This document shows positions 26,137 to 36,058 of a stretch of 64,000 bases of DNA, in pieces. Source of the stretch: Bugula neritina (Eukaryota; Bryozoa; Gymnolaemata; Cheilostomatida; Bugulidae). The translations under genes and the position numbers were made by a program. How positions within the stretch are numbered: the first letter of the stretch is position 1; every line of letters starts with the position of its first letter. The stretch lies in NCBI GenBank assembly GCA_964035545.1, contig OZ037769.1, positions 2,635,001-2,699,000 on the forward strand. The letters run 5' to 3'. The notes beneath the pieces were generated by a model, which did no database searches, was not told the origin of the DNA, and worked only from the letters and a program-made list of their open reading frames with translations.

Positions 26137-29100
26137 ATGATGTCTAGAAACGCATTGCTGTGTGTTCTGATTATGACTGCGGCAGCAGGAGTGACTGCGG
26201 CAGCAGGGGTGAAGGCAGCCAACCAGACTCTCTCCTCACAAAACCTGTGCATCTTCAAACACATGATAAAAGCTCACACAGGAAATGAAGATTTAACTCT
26301 TGCAAATGTCGCCATGTTGTTTAACTCGGTTACCATTAGTTACCACGAGAAAGCACCTGCACATGCCAGTCTAGTTGACATGACAGTAAGTAACCATTTC
26401 TCTTCTCTAGCCATCTTGGGTAGTGTCTCGGTATGTCTGCAGGGTATAGTGGGTAGCAAAGTCACGTAAAAGTAGCAATATTTGTAAAATGAAACAGAAA
26501 ATTGCATATACAAGTATTTACAGTGAGTGCTAGTTGATGTATAAACTACATACATAGTGCTAAGACAATTCTGCAAGTAACAATATGATGGCATAAACAG
26601 ATGTATTTTCATAGAACAAGTTTGGCTAAAATTATAAAAAAAGTTTGCTGAAATAAAACTAACTGGTATAGTGTTTTAATATAATTATATTCTATCATAA
26701 GAACTGAATTAAATTGAAAGGAATTCGATGCTACAATTAACTTAAACTATTTAAAGTATTGGATTAATTGATACAAATCTGTCCATCATGGAGGGTCATA
26801 TTTCAGTGTTAGATCGACTAGACCTAATTATATCTATATGCACTCTATAGTAATAATATCACAATACGTCCTGGCAACGCACTCAGAAATATCAGCTAAA
26901 ACCACTGCAAATTTTTACCATGAATTAAATACAAGTTAATTGATTAGTGCACGAAGCTAAGATACTATAAAATATTGATATGTTGACAATACTGACATGT
27001 GCTTGATATAGACCCCACAGACAGATGACAGCGAGCTGCAAGTGCACGCAGGTGGCAGACTCAAAAGGGCTCTTCATCTCCTGAACGTGGGACAGGAAGT
27101 TAACGAGAATCCTGCGGATTTGTGTGAAGTTGAGATTGAAAGTGACTTACACAAGGTATACACTTACCTAGTATGTGTGTGCGCGTTAGTGCGTGAATGT
27201 GTGTGAAGTGACTTACACAAGGTATACCTAATGTGTGTGAAGTGACTTACACAAGGTATACCTAATGTGTGTGAAGTGACTTACACAAGGTATACCTAAT
27301 GTGTGTGAAGTGACTTACACAAGGTATACCTAATGTGTGTGAAGTGACTTACACAAGGTATACCTAATGTGTGTGAAGTGACTTACACAAGGTATACCTA
27401 ATGTGTGTGAAGTGAGGTAAAATATCTCTAAGCTTTAATGTCTAGTTTAGATAATTTTGTTTCCATTTTTACAACAATTTTACGTTTTGTGTTTCTTCAA
27501 GGCTGTAAAAACTTTTTTAAAGTTACTTTGGTGTAGTAATTCTCACAACTGTAATTATTTTTGTTTCTTAATTCTAAAAATAGAGAGTTTTCACAAAAAC
27601 TCAGGGTGGGGAATAAATTAAAGAATAGATTTAACAAAATGATAGTCAGCCTATTGGATTGCATAATATAGTGCTGTTCCATTTGCTATTTTTAGTGTAT
27701 AATTGAGTTATTTTCGAAGAAAAATATTTTGTATTCGGTGAATGATTTATTGAGCTGTCAAGGGCAGACGACTCATTGTGTTGTCACATGGCCAGTGATT
27801 TATTGCTTTGTCTTCATTTGCTGGCTAACAAGTGTCAAAAAATCCCAAACAAAATAAATACATTTTTTCATCACATTATTTTCATAGCAAAGCGAAAATG
27901 TTAATGAATCAAAATCATATTAATCAAACAATCATTTACTTTCTCTGGCTCCATAGATTTTTTGTATTCAGCTCAAAATGCGAATTTAATTTCAAGTCAA
28001 TCGCAACGGTAACGAGGCATTGAAATGAGTTCAGTGCTGACATCACAGGTCTTCTAGAATGAATCCGGGAGGAATGCCTGGGCAGGAGGAAAATGTGTTT
28101 TTATATTTTGCCCAAAGGCTGTATATTTTCTATTTTGCCTGAGGTTTTTAATTTTGCTCAGTATTTTATATGGTGTGTTTTGTGACCCTCCCTTTATGAT
28201 GTGGCTGAGGTGGCACCTCCCATGCTAAAACTTGTTACGTAATAAAATTAATTCTAAATTAGTGCCAGGATGAGACAATGAACTTCATGTGTCACATCTC
28301 CATGACCTAAACATGACACTTGAAATGTCTGAGATCAATTTTCATAAAATTATAAATCATATTAGCTAGGCAAACACTCCAGTTGCATTTTATCAGTTAT
28401 TAACTATTAATGGAGCTTTTGAGATTTTACAGCCCTGCCTGAAGGAAGTATCAACAATGTTATTGTAGTAAACTCTTCCATGGAGATTATCAAATATAAA
28501 GTAATAAATTAGCTCAAGATATTCTGTGAAACAGTCAACACTTTGTTTATATAAATGTCAAAATACACAGTTCCAATTTAGCACCTAGTTTTTGCTACTG
28601 CAGCTGTTGGATATGTCAGAAGTATGAAAGATGACCGAATCATTTAGTTTTAGGTGTTCATACCCAAAGAATCGGTTAAACTGATCCAAAAGTTTATAAA
28701 ATCATAAAAATTGAAATAAAATAAAACTTACAATTGAAAAAAGTATTTTTTATCAAAAGTTATGGAATGGCGTAAAGTTAAAACTTTGATGTGTAAGGAT
28801 AAAAATGCTGACTATCAAATATGCTGACTTGACTAGCCATTACTTCGAGTTGACGTCAGCGCTCTCATTAAACTCTAATAAACTGCTGCTCAATCCCCTT
28901 TCATTCCTTGCTAAAGTAGAAGACATGTTTGTGTAGCAATAATTTCACATAGCAACACTTGCTGTCTTCACGTTTTCTCAAAACTTTGTTGACTTTACAA
29001 TCTTATTGGCAGCAGAAAATGAAGGTTACAAAGTGCAGCATTCCACCATTGTTATTTTACTACTTGTGCATAAATACGTGCCTTGGCATGTGGTTTTTTT

Positions 29101-30768
29101 GGTTTTTTGATGCCACACTGTAGCGGTTTTTTGTAAATGTGATGTAGACTTTTAGAGGCTGTTGAACTGTAGAGACTGTTGCAATTCACTACAAAAACAA
29201 CAACATATTTATGCAAAACAAGTTTATTTCTTTTTTATCCAAGTACAGAGCAAAGGAGTACTTTAAAGTGTCTAAGCTTTATAGAGAATATAATTTAGTT
29301 TGCCTCTAATATCTAGTTTTCTGTTTGAGCTGGAGCTATGAATGCTATGAGCTCAAAGCCACCTGTAACAGGGGAGGACAATTGCTATGCATATCAAATG
29401 CTTCTTGTGGCTTTAGTGCTTGTCTGGCGAAGAACTGTTAAAACAGAAGGGGTTCACCGACACCCTAAACGATACAGGAGCTAGTCGAGAACTTAGTATA
29501 AGGGAATTAGAGCTGCTCAGCCCCTCACTTCTCTTTCAACTCACAATGACACCGTGCATTCAGCACCAGCATTCATTCCTTATAGAAAAGACAACTCCTG
29601 CCCCTGTCAGTGCTACCCATGCACGCCCTTACCTAGGTATGTATCTCAATTCTCATTGGTTGATTCAATAGAATATCTCAATTCTCATTGGTTGATGAAT
29701 TAGCATTTTCTAGGATATATTGCTAGCCCACGTTTACTTTCTGCCAAGCTTGAAGTCAATTTTTCAGACTACACAAAGCTTTAGAACAGTTCAAATATTT
29801 ACTTCAAGAAACATATAAGAATCTAGTAAATTCGGTCCGGAAATAATATTTTTAGTATATGACCGAGATTTTAGTCTTTAGTCAAGTTTAGAAAAGCTTT
29901 TGTATTAAATAATATTATTGTGAGACCTTTGACCCTATTTGATACCTGTATAGATGTGTATCTTTATTCATACCGTGTTTAGTATTTGTATATGTATAAT
30001 ATATAATACGTATATATGATACTTGTTGTATAGGCCTACCAATGGGTAAGATACTGCTAAACATTTGCATTGTTCGTGTGGCTGTCTTTGCAACTCCTAT
30101 CATATTTCTAGCCTGTTTTCCAGCCTGTGTAGTGATAATGTTATTTTATATGTTTGTAAGAGTACCTATGGGCTGGTCACTAGAGCTATGTTTGTAATAA
30201 GAATCACTATATATAAGAGTTAGTATATACTATATATTAGTATATACTATATATTAGTATATACTATATATTAGTATGTACTATATATTAGCGTATACTA
30301 TATATTAGTATTTCGTATACGTTAGTGTAGCTGTGTTGTCACTAGTATTTCTTAGACTGAGCTCTTTGCACTGTTGGACCGTTGCTATGCTTCATGTATT
30401 TGGGTTGTAGTTTTGTTACCAGATGTCGTATTGTTTTACCGCAGCTTTCCTGCTGAGTGTGTTACCCTGTTTCTACTCTTACTATAGAGCTAGCCTACCT
30501 CCTTTTATTATGGAATATTTAATGTGAAGTGAGATATGTACAACTCCATTGAAAAGCTATTGTATATAAACCATGACAATAGTGATATTCAAGATGACTT
30601 GATTTAGTAATTCTCCATCGGCTGTCTACACATTGTAGTTTATTTAGATTTCCCAGTGGCTTTTCCTCAGCTTTACATACCTACACTGTGTTTGATTTGT
30701 TTGGCTGTAGTTATTTTTCTGCTGTACACAGAGAACAATTCCCTGCATTCATATATGTATATATGTAT

Positions 30769-30811
<43 letters not shown>

Positions 30812-31066
30812 AGGAAAAGAGCAATTTAATTATATAGATGTTGTTTTATTGTACTAATAATAGTTTCATGCCTCTTTGGCACTCCTCAGGCACAATATAT
30901 TGTGCCTGAGGAGTGCCAAAGAGGCATGAAACTATTATTAGTACAATAAAACAACATCTATATAATTAAATTGCTCTTTTCCTCAATAATATAATTGCTC
31001 ATTATTATACACATAATAATTTGAGCACTTTTTTATCCGCTGTTTTTAAAAATCTCACGATACAAT

Positions 31067-31104
<38 letters not shown>

Positions 31105-34100
31105 CAATTAAGAGACTCATTTCTTTATAAAATTATGAATTATTTCTCAATACTCAAGTTAATAATGTGTTGGGGATGGTTTGTAGCACACATTCGTTTT
31201 ACAGCCTGGATCGGGGCCATAAGCTCTGTGGTTATCATCAGCGTTGCTGGCATAGCTGTTATATCCATCATCCCTCTGATTAAGAAGTCCTTCTACAAGC
31301 AGGCTATACAGTTCCTAGTAGCCTTAGCAGTTGGCACATTGGTTGGGGACGCCTTACTACACCTCCTACCTCATGTAAGAATTTTAGTCTATGTATCATT
31401 TCCTTTCTCTTTGAGTTATTCACTGCAACAGATTTGTTTGCCTGCTTTTAAAAACCGTCTGATGAGTATAACATTGCTGCTGTATCTTGTTTAAGAAGTT
31501 TTCAAAGAAGACACAACTCTAAGCTATCACCTTGTAGCAGATTTCCTGTAATAGAAGTTTTCTCTTTGTTGCTAAGCAACAAAGAGGAAAGATACTGTGT
31601 TGCTAGGTAACGCAGTGTCTTACTCATTTCTAAGAACGAAAGAAATTTCAACTAAAGAATTTCGTTTACTTTGTTTACCAGAAAAAAAATTAATTTTTAC
31701 AGTAAAATTTTGCCCGGCCTGTAAGTTAGCTCAAGTTGGTTCCTTCCCTCCCCGTCTTATCACCAGCTGTTTGTTGCAGGCGTTGAGTGAGCACGAGGAG
31801 GTGGAGTCAGATCTGCGCTCCTCCAGTCACCACGTATGGAGGGCTAGTGTAGCCCTTCTCGGTATCTACATATTCTTCAATGCCGAGAGAGTCGTGGGAG
31901 CCATTACCAGTACAAAGCGTAGGAAGAAGGCCCTCGCTAAACACCAAGCAGTGAGTTTTGACTCTCAGTCTAACTCTAAAATGTAGCCTCAGGGAACGTA
32001 ACGTAATATTTCCACTTGTGAAATTATTATCAGTTTTTTAAACATATTTCATATGTCTTGTACTTTTTTGTAATTGTCTCAGTGACAGCATTGAAATAAC
32101 TGACTTTACAGTTCAAATAACTGACTTTACAGTTCAAATAACTGACTTTACAGTTCAAATAACTGACTTTACAGTTCAAATAACTGACTTTACAGTTCAA
32201 ATAACTGACTTTACAGTTCAAATAGCTGACTTTACAGTTCAAATAGCTGACTTTACAGTTCAAATAACTGACTTTACAATCCTTATAGTGTGATGTTGCT
32301 ACAAGTTGTCGTTTGTTATCACAGAGTGGTGTGTATTATGTAATGTTGAGTTGAAATGTTTCTCTTGACTGTTTTCACAGGATGGATCTGGTGAAAGTAC
32401 TAAAGATAAATCGGACATAGTCTCCTGTGGGTCTTGTGCAGAAGTTCCGTTTGTTAGTGGCCACAGTAGTAAAGGTTAGTTACTAGTGACTAGTGAGAGT
32501 AGTAAAGGTTAGTTACTAGTGACTAGTGAGAGTAGTAAAGGTTAGTTATTAGTAGTGAGAGTAGTAAAGGTTAGTTATTAGTGAGTAGTGAGAATAGTAA
32601 AGGTTAGTTATTAGTGAGAGTAGTAAAGGTTAGTTATTAGTAGTGAGAGTAGTAAAGGTTAGTTATTAGTGAGTAGTGAGAGTAGTAAAGGTTAGTTATT
32701 AGTGAGTAGTGAGAGTAGTAAAGGTTAGTGAGTAGTGAGTAGTCATTCATGAATGAATACTCACTAAAAAGTTGTTTTCAAGCATTAACTTTATTTTATT
32801 TATTACAATTTTGAGTATGTTAAAATTTCAACATATTTATAGAAGATGCCAGGTGTTATGCTGGTATGGTGATTCGAATGTGTCCTTGCATCATCATAAT
32901 AATGAAGGTATCAAAACAATAACAAACCCTAGCTTTAGATCTCTGCCAGCTTAGACTCAGTTCATATATCTAGTCTAAGTTGTGGTTAGCTTACTACCAG
33001 AAGCTGCCGATATAGTTACACCATTATGTGCCAACCGTTTTGTCCGGCAGCACGTGAAAGCACCTCGGCAGCAGCAGCATGTGAAAGCTTCCAGTGTTAC
33101 ATGGTGTTACAGCATTGTGTTGGGTAACACATCAGATGCGCGGAATGCGAGAGAATTCCTTATTTTTGCAATCCTGTTTTGTATTTTGTCCCAATATTTA
33201 ACAGCTGCTCTTACTAGTGCCAATATTCTGTCCCTCATGTTTTTCTTGGCTTCTCTGCTTACAGATTTGACACACTTTGCTCTGTAAACATATACATCAT
33301 AACTAGTCTGTATGTATGCATACTACACAGGCCTCTATTCTATGTCCCTACTAAAGCATGGCACTTCTACTCACTCCCTAAGCATTCTAACCTCATGGTG
33401 TACATTACTGTTTGCGGAAATATTTGAAAATAAGAAGATAATGCTGAGAGTTCTCAAATATCTGGTGATAATATCTTGAGATCTCAATAGCAATGTCTAC
33501 TGTGTTGTAGATCTCAATAGCAATGTCTACTGTGTTGTAGAAATGACCGAGTTTGCTAACGAGGCACATAAAGAGCTGCATACATTGAATAGAATACCTT
33601 GCTCCCAGTCTACTGAGATAGTTCATTTAACGGAGGACCACAAAACCTGTCCTCCACATTCAAAGAGTTTCCAGCTCCCCGTAAGTCAAGGCATTATATA
33701 TGGAGTAGAGTAACTCTTTCATGTTCTTGGTTTACCAGTTTGCTATAAGTAGCTTGAGAATACACGTAAGGGGGAGGGGAGGGGGGTAAGGGCTGACTTC
33801 TTATTCGTTTCTCAAACTTGTTCAACGACAAACTTAAACTTCCAAAGGACTGGAAAGTCTTGAGATAAATATAAAACATCTTCTCGCTGTTGCAACTGTT
33901 GTTCATATTTTTTTGGAAATTAAATTTATTTTGTCACGTATGAAGAAATTTCTAACTGACCAACTTGGTTATTTTATTGTTTGTGTGGACAAACAACTTC
34001 AAAACAGGCGCGAGTTTTAAATCTCTGAATTTATTTTGTTACAGAAAATTTCGGAGGATAAATTGAGCCAGACAGTCTCAGCCACCAGCCAACAGACCCC

Positions 34101-36058
34101 CTCATCACCTGCCCATCATGAGGTAAGTGTGGATGCAGCACCTGGGCATTGCGCAATATTATCATCACGATGGTAAGGATATATCTCTGCGGTTACTTGG
34201 GATAATAATGTGTCTGGGAGAAAGAAGTCTGTTTACAATCAGGAGACTAAACTTGTTCTTAGACACACTGAGTATGAGGTTAAACTCATAGTGGTGGGCT
34301 GAATGTCAGTGAGGAATAATATAGCAGTTGGCAAGCATCCAAGTTTAGACTATACAGAGTTGTCTGCCGCCCGTATTTCTGACTACTTGGGGTGGATAAC
34401 TTCTAAACTGCTGTCATTTTATTGGTAAAACGAAAGCTAGTAGGAATTATTCTATTCTGCAGGACACGGGGCCAACCGTTAACAGCCCGTTGTTACTAGC
34501 TTCAGAACCACAGACTACTGATAAACCTAAAGGGACAGCAGAGCACGCCTCTTCCGCGTCTTCTCTTTCTCACGTGAAAGTTAAGGCTGAGGACGAAGAA
34601 GGCGGACATGGACACAGCCACGCCTTACCTAGCTCCTGTTCCTCCGTAGCCTACATGGTCATAATGGGGGACGGGCTACATAACTTTACAGACGGGCTCG
34701 CTATTGGTACAGTTCACTTGTCTAACCGTTTTAATAAATAAATTTAGTGGATACAGTTATAAAACTGCTTCACTGTCTGTAACTTGATGGTAACTAGACT
34801 TGGTAATGTTTTAGGTGCTGCTTTCTCGTCTAGTTTCACAGGGGGAATTAGCACATCCATTGCTGTGTTGTGTCATGAGTTACCACATGAGCTTGGTAAG
34901 TCTAATACACTTACATTACCAGTATACTTACACTACTAGTGTACTTACACTACACAGTATACTTCCACTATTAGGGGTTGAAGTAACCGTTTTTTTCTAA
35001 ATATTATAATCATGAACACATATTTTCTATCATACTACTTTATTTTTTAGTGTATCACAAACACACTGGTTTAGAGTTATTTTAAAATTATATGTATTCA
35101 TCTTTTATTTGTTCTGCACCAATGCATTCGTTGGTCTCATAAAAAGTTTAAAATTACACCTTATGGGTTTTTTGCATAAAGTAAATTGTAGATACACGAC
35201 TCAAGTTGATGTCTATCTTGTTTCTATTTTCAGGTGACTTTGCAATGCTGTTGAAGACGGGGATGACGCTGAAGCAGGCATACCTGTGCAACATAGTCAG
35301 CGCCACACTGCAGTGTGTGGGCGTGGTGATTGGTGTGCTGATCGGCAATGTGGGCGCCTTATCTCAGTGGCTTTTTGCATTTGCTGGCGGTATATTCCTT
35401 TACGTTGGACTCGTTGATATGGTGAGTCTTCTACTTCATGGTCTTTAGGCTATACAGAGTTGCTAATGCTTCACAATCTAATGTGCTCTTGTAAAAGAGG
35501 TAGGAAATTGTTAGCATAGATTAAAATGGAATATTCTAATAAAAGCTGTAGGATGTCAGGTCTGTTGTTTTTCTGCATCACAATACTCTTATTTATGTTT
35601 CTATTTTGTGATGATCTGAGGCTACCTTAGCATATACTCAGCATCCTTTTTTGGTCATATGGGGGAGGGGGGGGGGTTTCTATAGCCACACACTCATTGT
35701 ATGTAGTTACTCTACTGGCTTATCTCTCTTGTGAATTGACTTTAGTCATGCTAGTTACAATGTTTACACTTTTCTCGTTTCTCTTTTTAAAGCTGCCACA
35801 TCTGAAGCTGAAATCCGCTCCTTTGTCTGGTAATTCCCCCAGTTTAACTGCAATGCTATTCCCTGTGACCATATTTTGTATTATTTTACCCCCTCATCTT
35901 GTTTTACTTTCCAGTTGCCAGAGATTTCCAAAATAGACAAGCATCGTGTGTGGAAGCAACTCTTTCTCCAAAACTGTGGATTGCTTCTGGGATTCGCTTT
36001 CATGTTGCTTATAGCTGCCTTCGAGACGGACATAGAACACGCATTCGTCCTTGAGTAA
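26137..36058 (+). CDS. SLC39A10: ZIP zinc transporter, LIV-1 subfamily (ZIP10/6/5-like)
   Basis: Twelve exons: 26137-26385, 27021-27155, 29417-29636, 31205-31374, 31780-31950, 32381-32474, 33541-33680, 34045-34122, 34463-34706, 34815-34895, 35234-35421, 35915-36058; 637 codons, TAA stop. A signal peptide ([15 protein letters not shown]) leads an extracellular domain with [10 protein letters not shown] plus Cys, the LIV-1 CPALL-like region. Membrane segments start near residue 203 ([20 protein letters not shown]). A cytoplasmic loop of roughly 200 residues includes a short GGHGHSH metal-binding stretch. The metal sites are HNFTDG (492-497) and [12 protein letters not shown] (520-531). His at the first CHE position argues against ZIP8/14, and GGISTSIAV resembles ZIP10. 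The family moves zinc into the cytosol. The CPALL Cys is Ser here. The subgroup call is less sure than the family; exon 2 could start at 27012. Confidence 0.9.
27199..27415. repeat. 34-bp minisatellite built from the exon 2 donor
   Basis: Six full 34-base units and one partial unit. Each contains AGTGACTTACACAAG followed by GTATACC, copying the last 15 bases of the real zinc-transporter exon 2 and its donor at 27156. The true exon end lies about 45 bases upstream of the array, so six extra exon-end/donor copies follow it. Confidence 0.92.
30221..30310. repeat. 17-bp AT-rich tandem repeat
   Basis: About five units of TATATACTATATATTAG with point changes, in intron 3 of the zinc-transporter gene. 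Confidence 0.85.
30802..30993. repeat. Perfect 192-bp palindrome with no spacer
   Basis: Two 96-base arms are exact reverse complements, with the centre between 30897 and 30898 inside CACAATATATTGTG. I compared the arms base by base and found no mismatch. Pairing stops at 30801/30994. An (AT)n run adjoins the left end, and another (TA)n run lies about 75 bases to the right. It is in intron 3 of the zinc-transporter gene. It could be a fold-back element, a recent head-to-head duplication or an assembly artefact. Identical arms imply recent origin or gene conversion. Confidence 0.97.
30898..30948 (+). ncRNA. Hammerhead-ribozyme-like core
   Basis: CTGAGGA (30906-30912) is followed by a five-pair stem GTGCC/GGCAT with loop AAAGA, then GAAA (30928-30931), then a short stem ACTA/TAGT leading to GTA before the predicted cleavage position at 30943. 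This is the order and spacing of a type I hammerhead: CUGANGA, stem II, GAAA, stem III, NUH. The closing stem I is imperfect: TATTG (30898-30902) pairs CAATA (30944-30948), but three unpaired bases, TGC, separate it from the core. The same core occurs on the minus strand in the other arm. Activity is unproven. Confidence 0.4.
31066..31103. repeat. (TA)n microsatellite
   Basis: A run of about 35 bases of TA in zinc-transporter intron 3, to the right of the palindrome. Confidence 0.9.
31568..31611. promoter_or_regulatory. Two X-box-like (RFX) motifs
   Basis: GTTGCTAAGCAAC (31568-31580) lies inside a larger perfect palindrome, CTCTTTGTTGCT/AGCAACAAAGAG. GTTGCTAGGTAAC (31599-31611) follows 18 bases later. 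Both fit the RFX X-box form of inverted GTTGCY half-sites. The location is intron 4 of the zinc-transporter gene; function is inferred from sequence only. Confidence 0.35.
32095..32280. repeat. 21-bp minisatellite with acceptor-like units
   Basis: About nine units of 21 bases, each containing AACTGACTTTACAG. CTGAC resembles a branch point and TTTACAG a 3' splice site. It lies in intron 5, about 100 bases before the real exon 6. The minus-strand frame of repeated Asn-Cys-Lys-Val-Ser-Tyr-Leu is an artefact of the 21-base period. Confidence 0.92.
32467..32735. repeat. Minisatellite starting in exon 6 and its donor
   Basis: Variable units of about 20-33 bases, each holding AGTAGTAAAGGTTAGT. The first copy is the genuine junction: exon 6 ends AGTAGTAAAG at 32474 and the intron starts GTTAGT. 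About eight further copies of exon end plus donor follow inside intron 6. Confidence 0.9.
33481..33540. repeat. 30-bp tandem duplication of the exon 7 acceptor
   Basis: Two exact 30-base copies begin ATCTCAATAGC and end TGTGTTGTAG. The second copy ends at the acceptor used for exon 7 (33541). The first copy carries an equivalent acceptor at 33510. Using it would add 30 coding bases without a stop and keep the frame. Confidence 0.93.
33770..33786 (+). other. G-run tract (possible G-quadruplex)
   Basis: GGGGGAGGGGAGGGGGG on the transcribed-sense strand, in zinc-transporter intron 7. A similar G-run (35661-35676) lies in intron 11. Confidence 0.5.
35661..35676 (+). other. G-run tract (possible G-quadruplex)
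   Basis: GGGGGAGGGGGGGGGG on the sense strand in the last intron of the zinc-transporter gene. Confidence 0.5.

Noticed and set aside
27199-27415. CRISPR-like array
   Set aside because: Direct tandem repeats without unique spacers, in a eukaryotic intron; the same holds for the 23-bp and 21-bp arrays.
32030-32263. Minus-strand open frame with seven-residue repeats (NCKVSYL)
   Set aside because: Produced by a 21-base minisatellite inside an intron; no supporting splice or codon evidence.
32982-33287. Possible extra zinc-transporter exon with GCAGCACGTGAAAGC repeats
   Set aside because: No convincing acceptor/donor pair; the neighbouring exons join in frame without it.
1478-34157. Shared TGGGCATTGCGCAA (C/EBP-like) at about 1478 and 34144
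   Set aside because: A single 14-base coincidence is expected by chance among pairs of positions in 64 kb.
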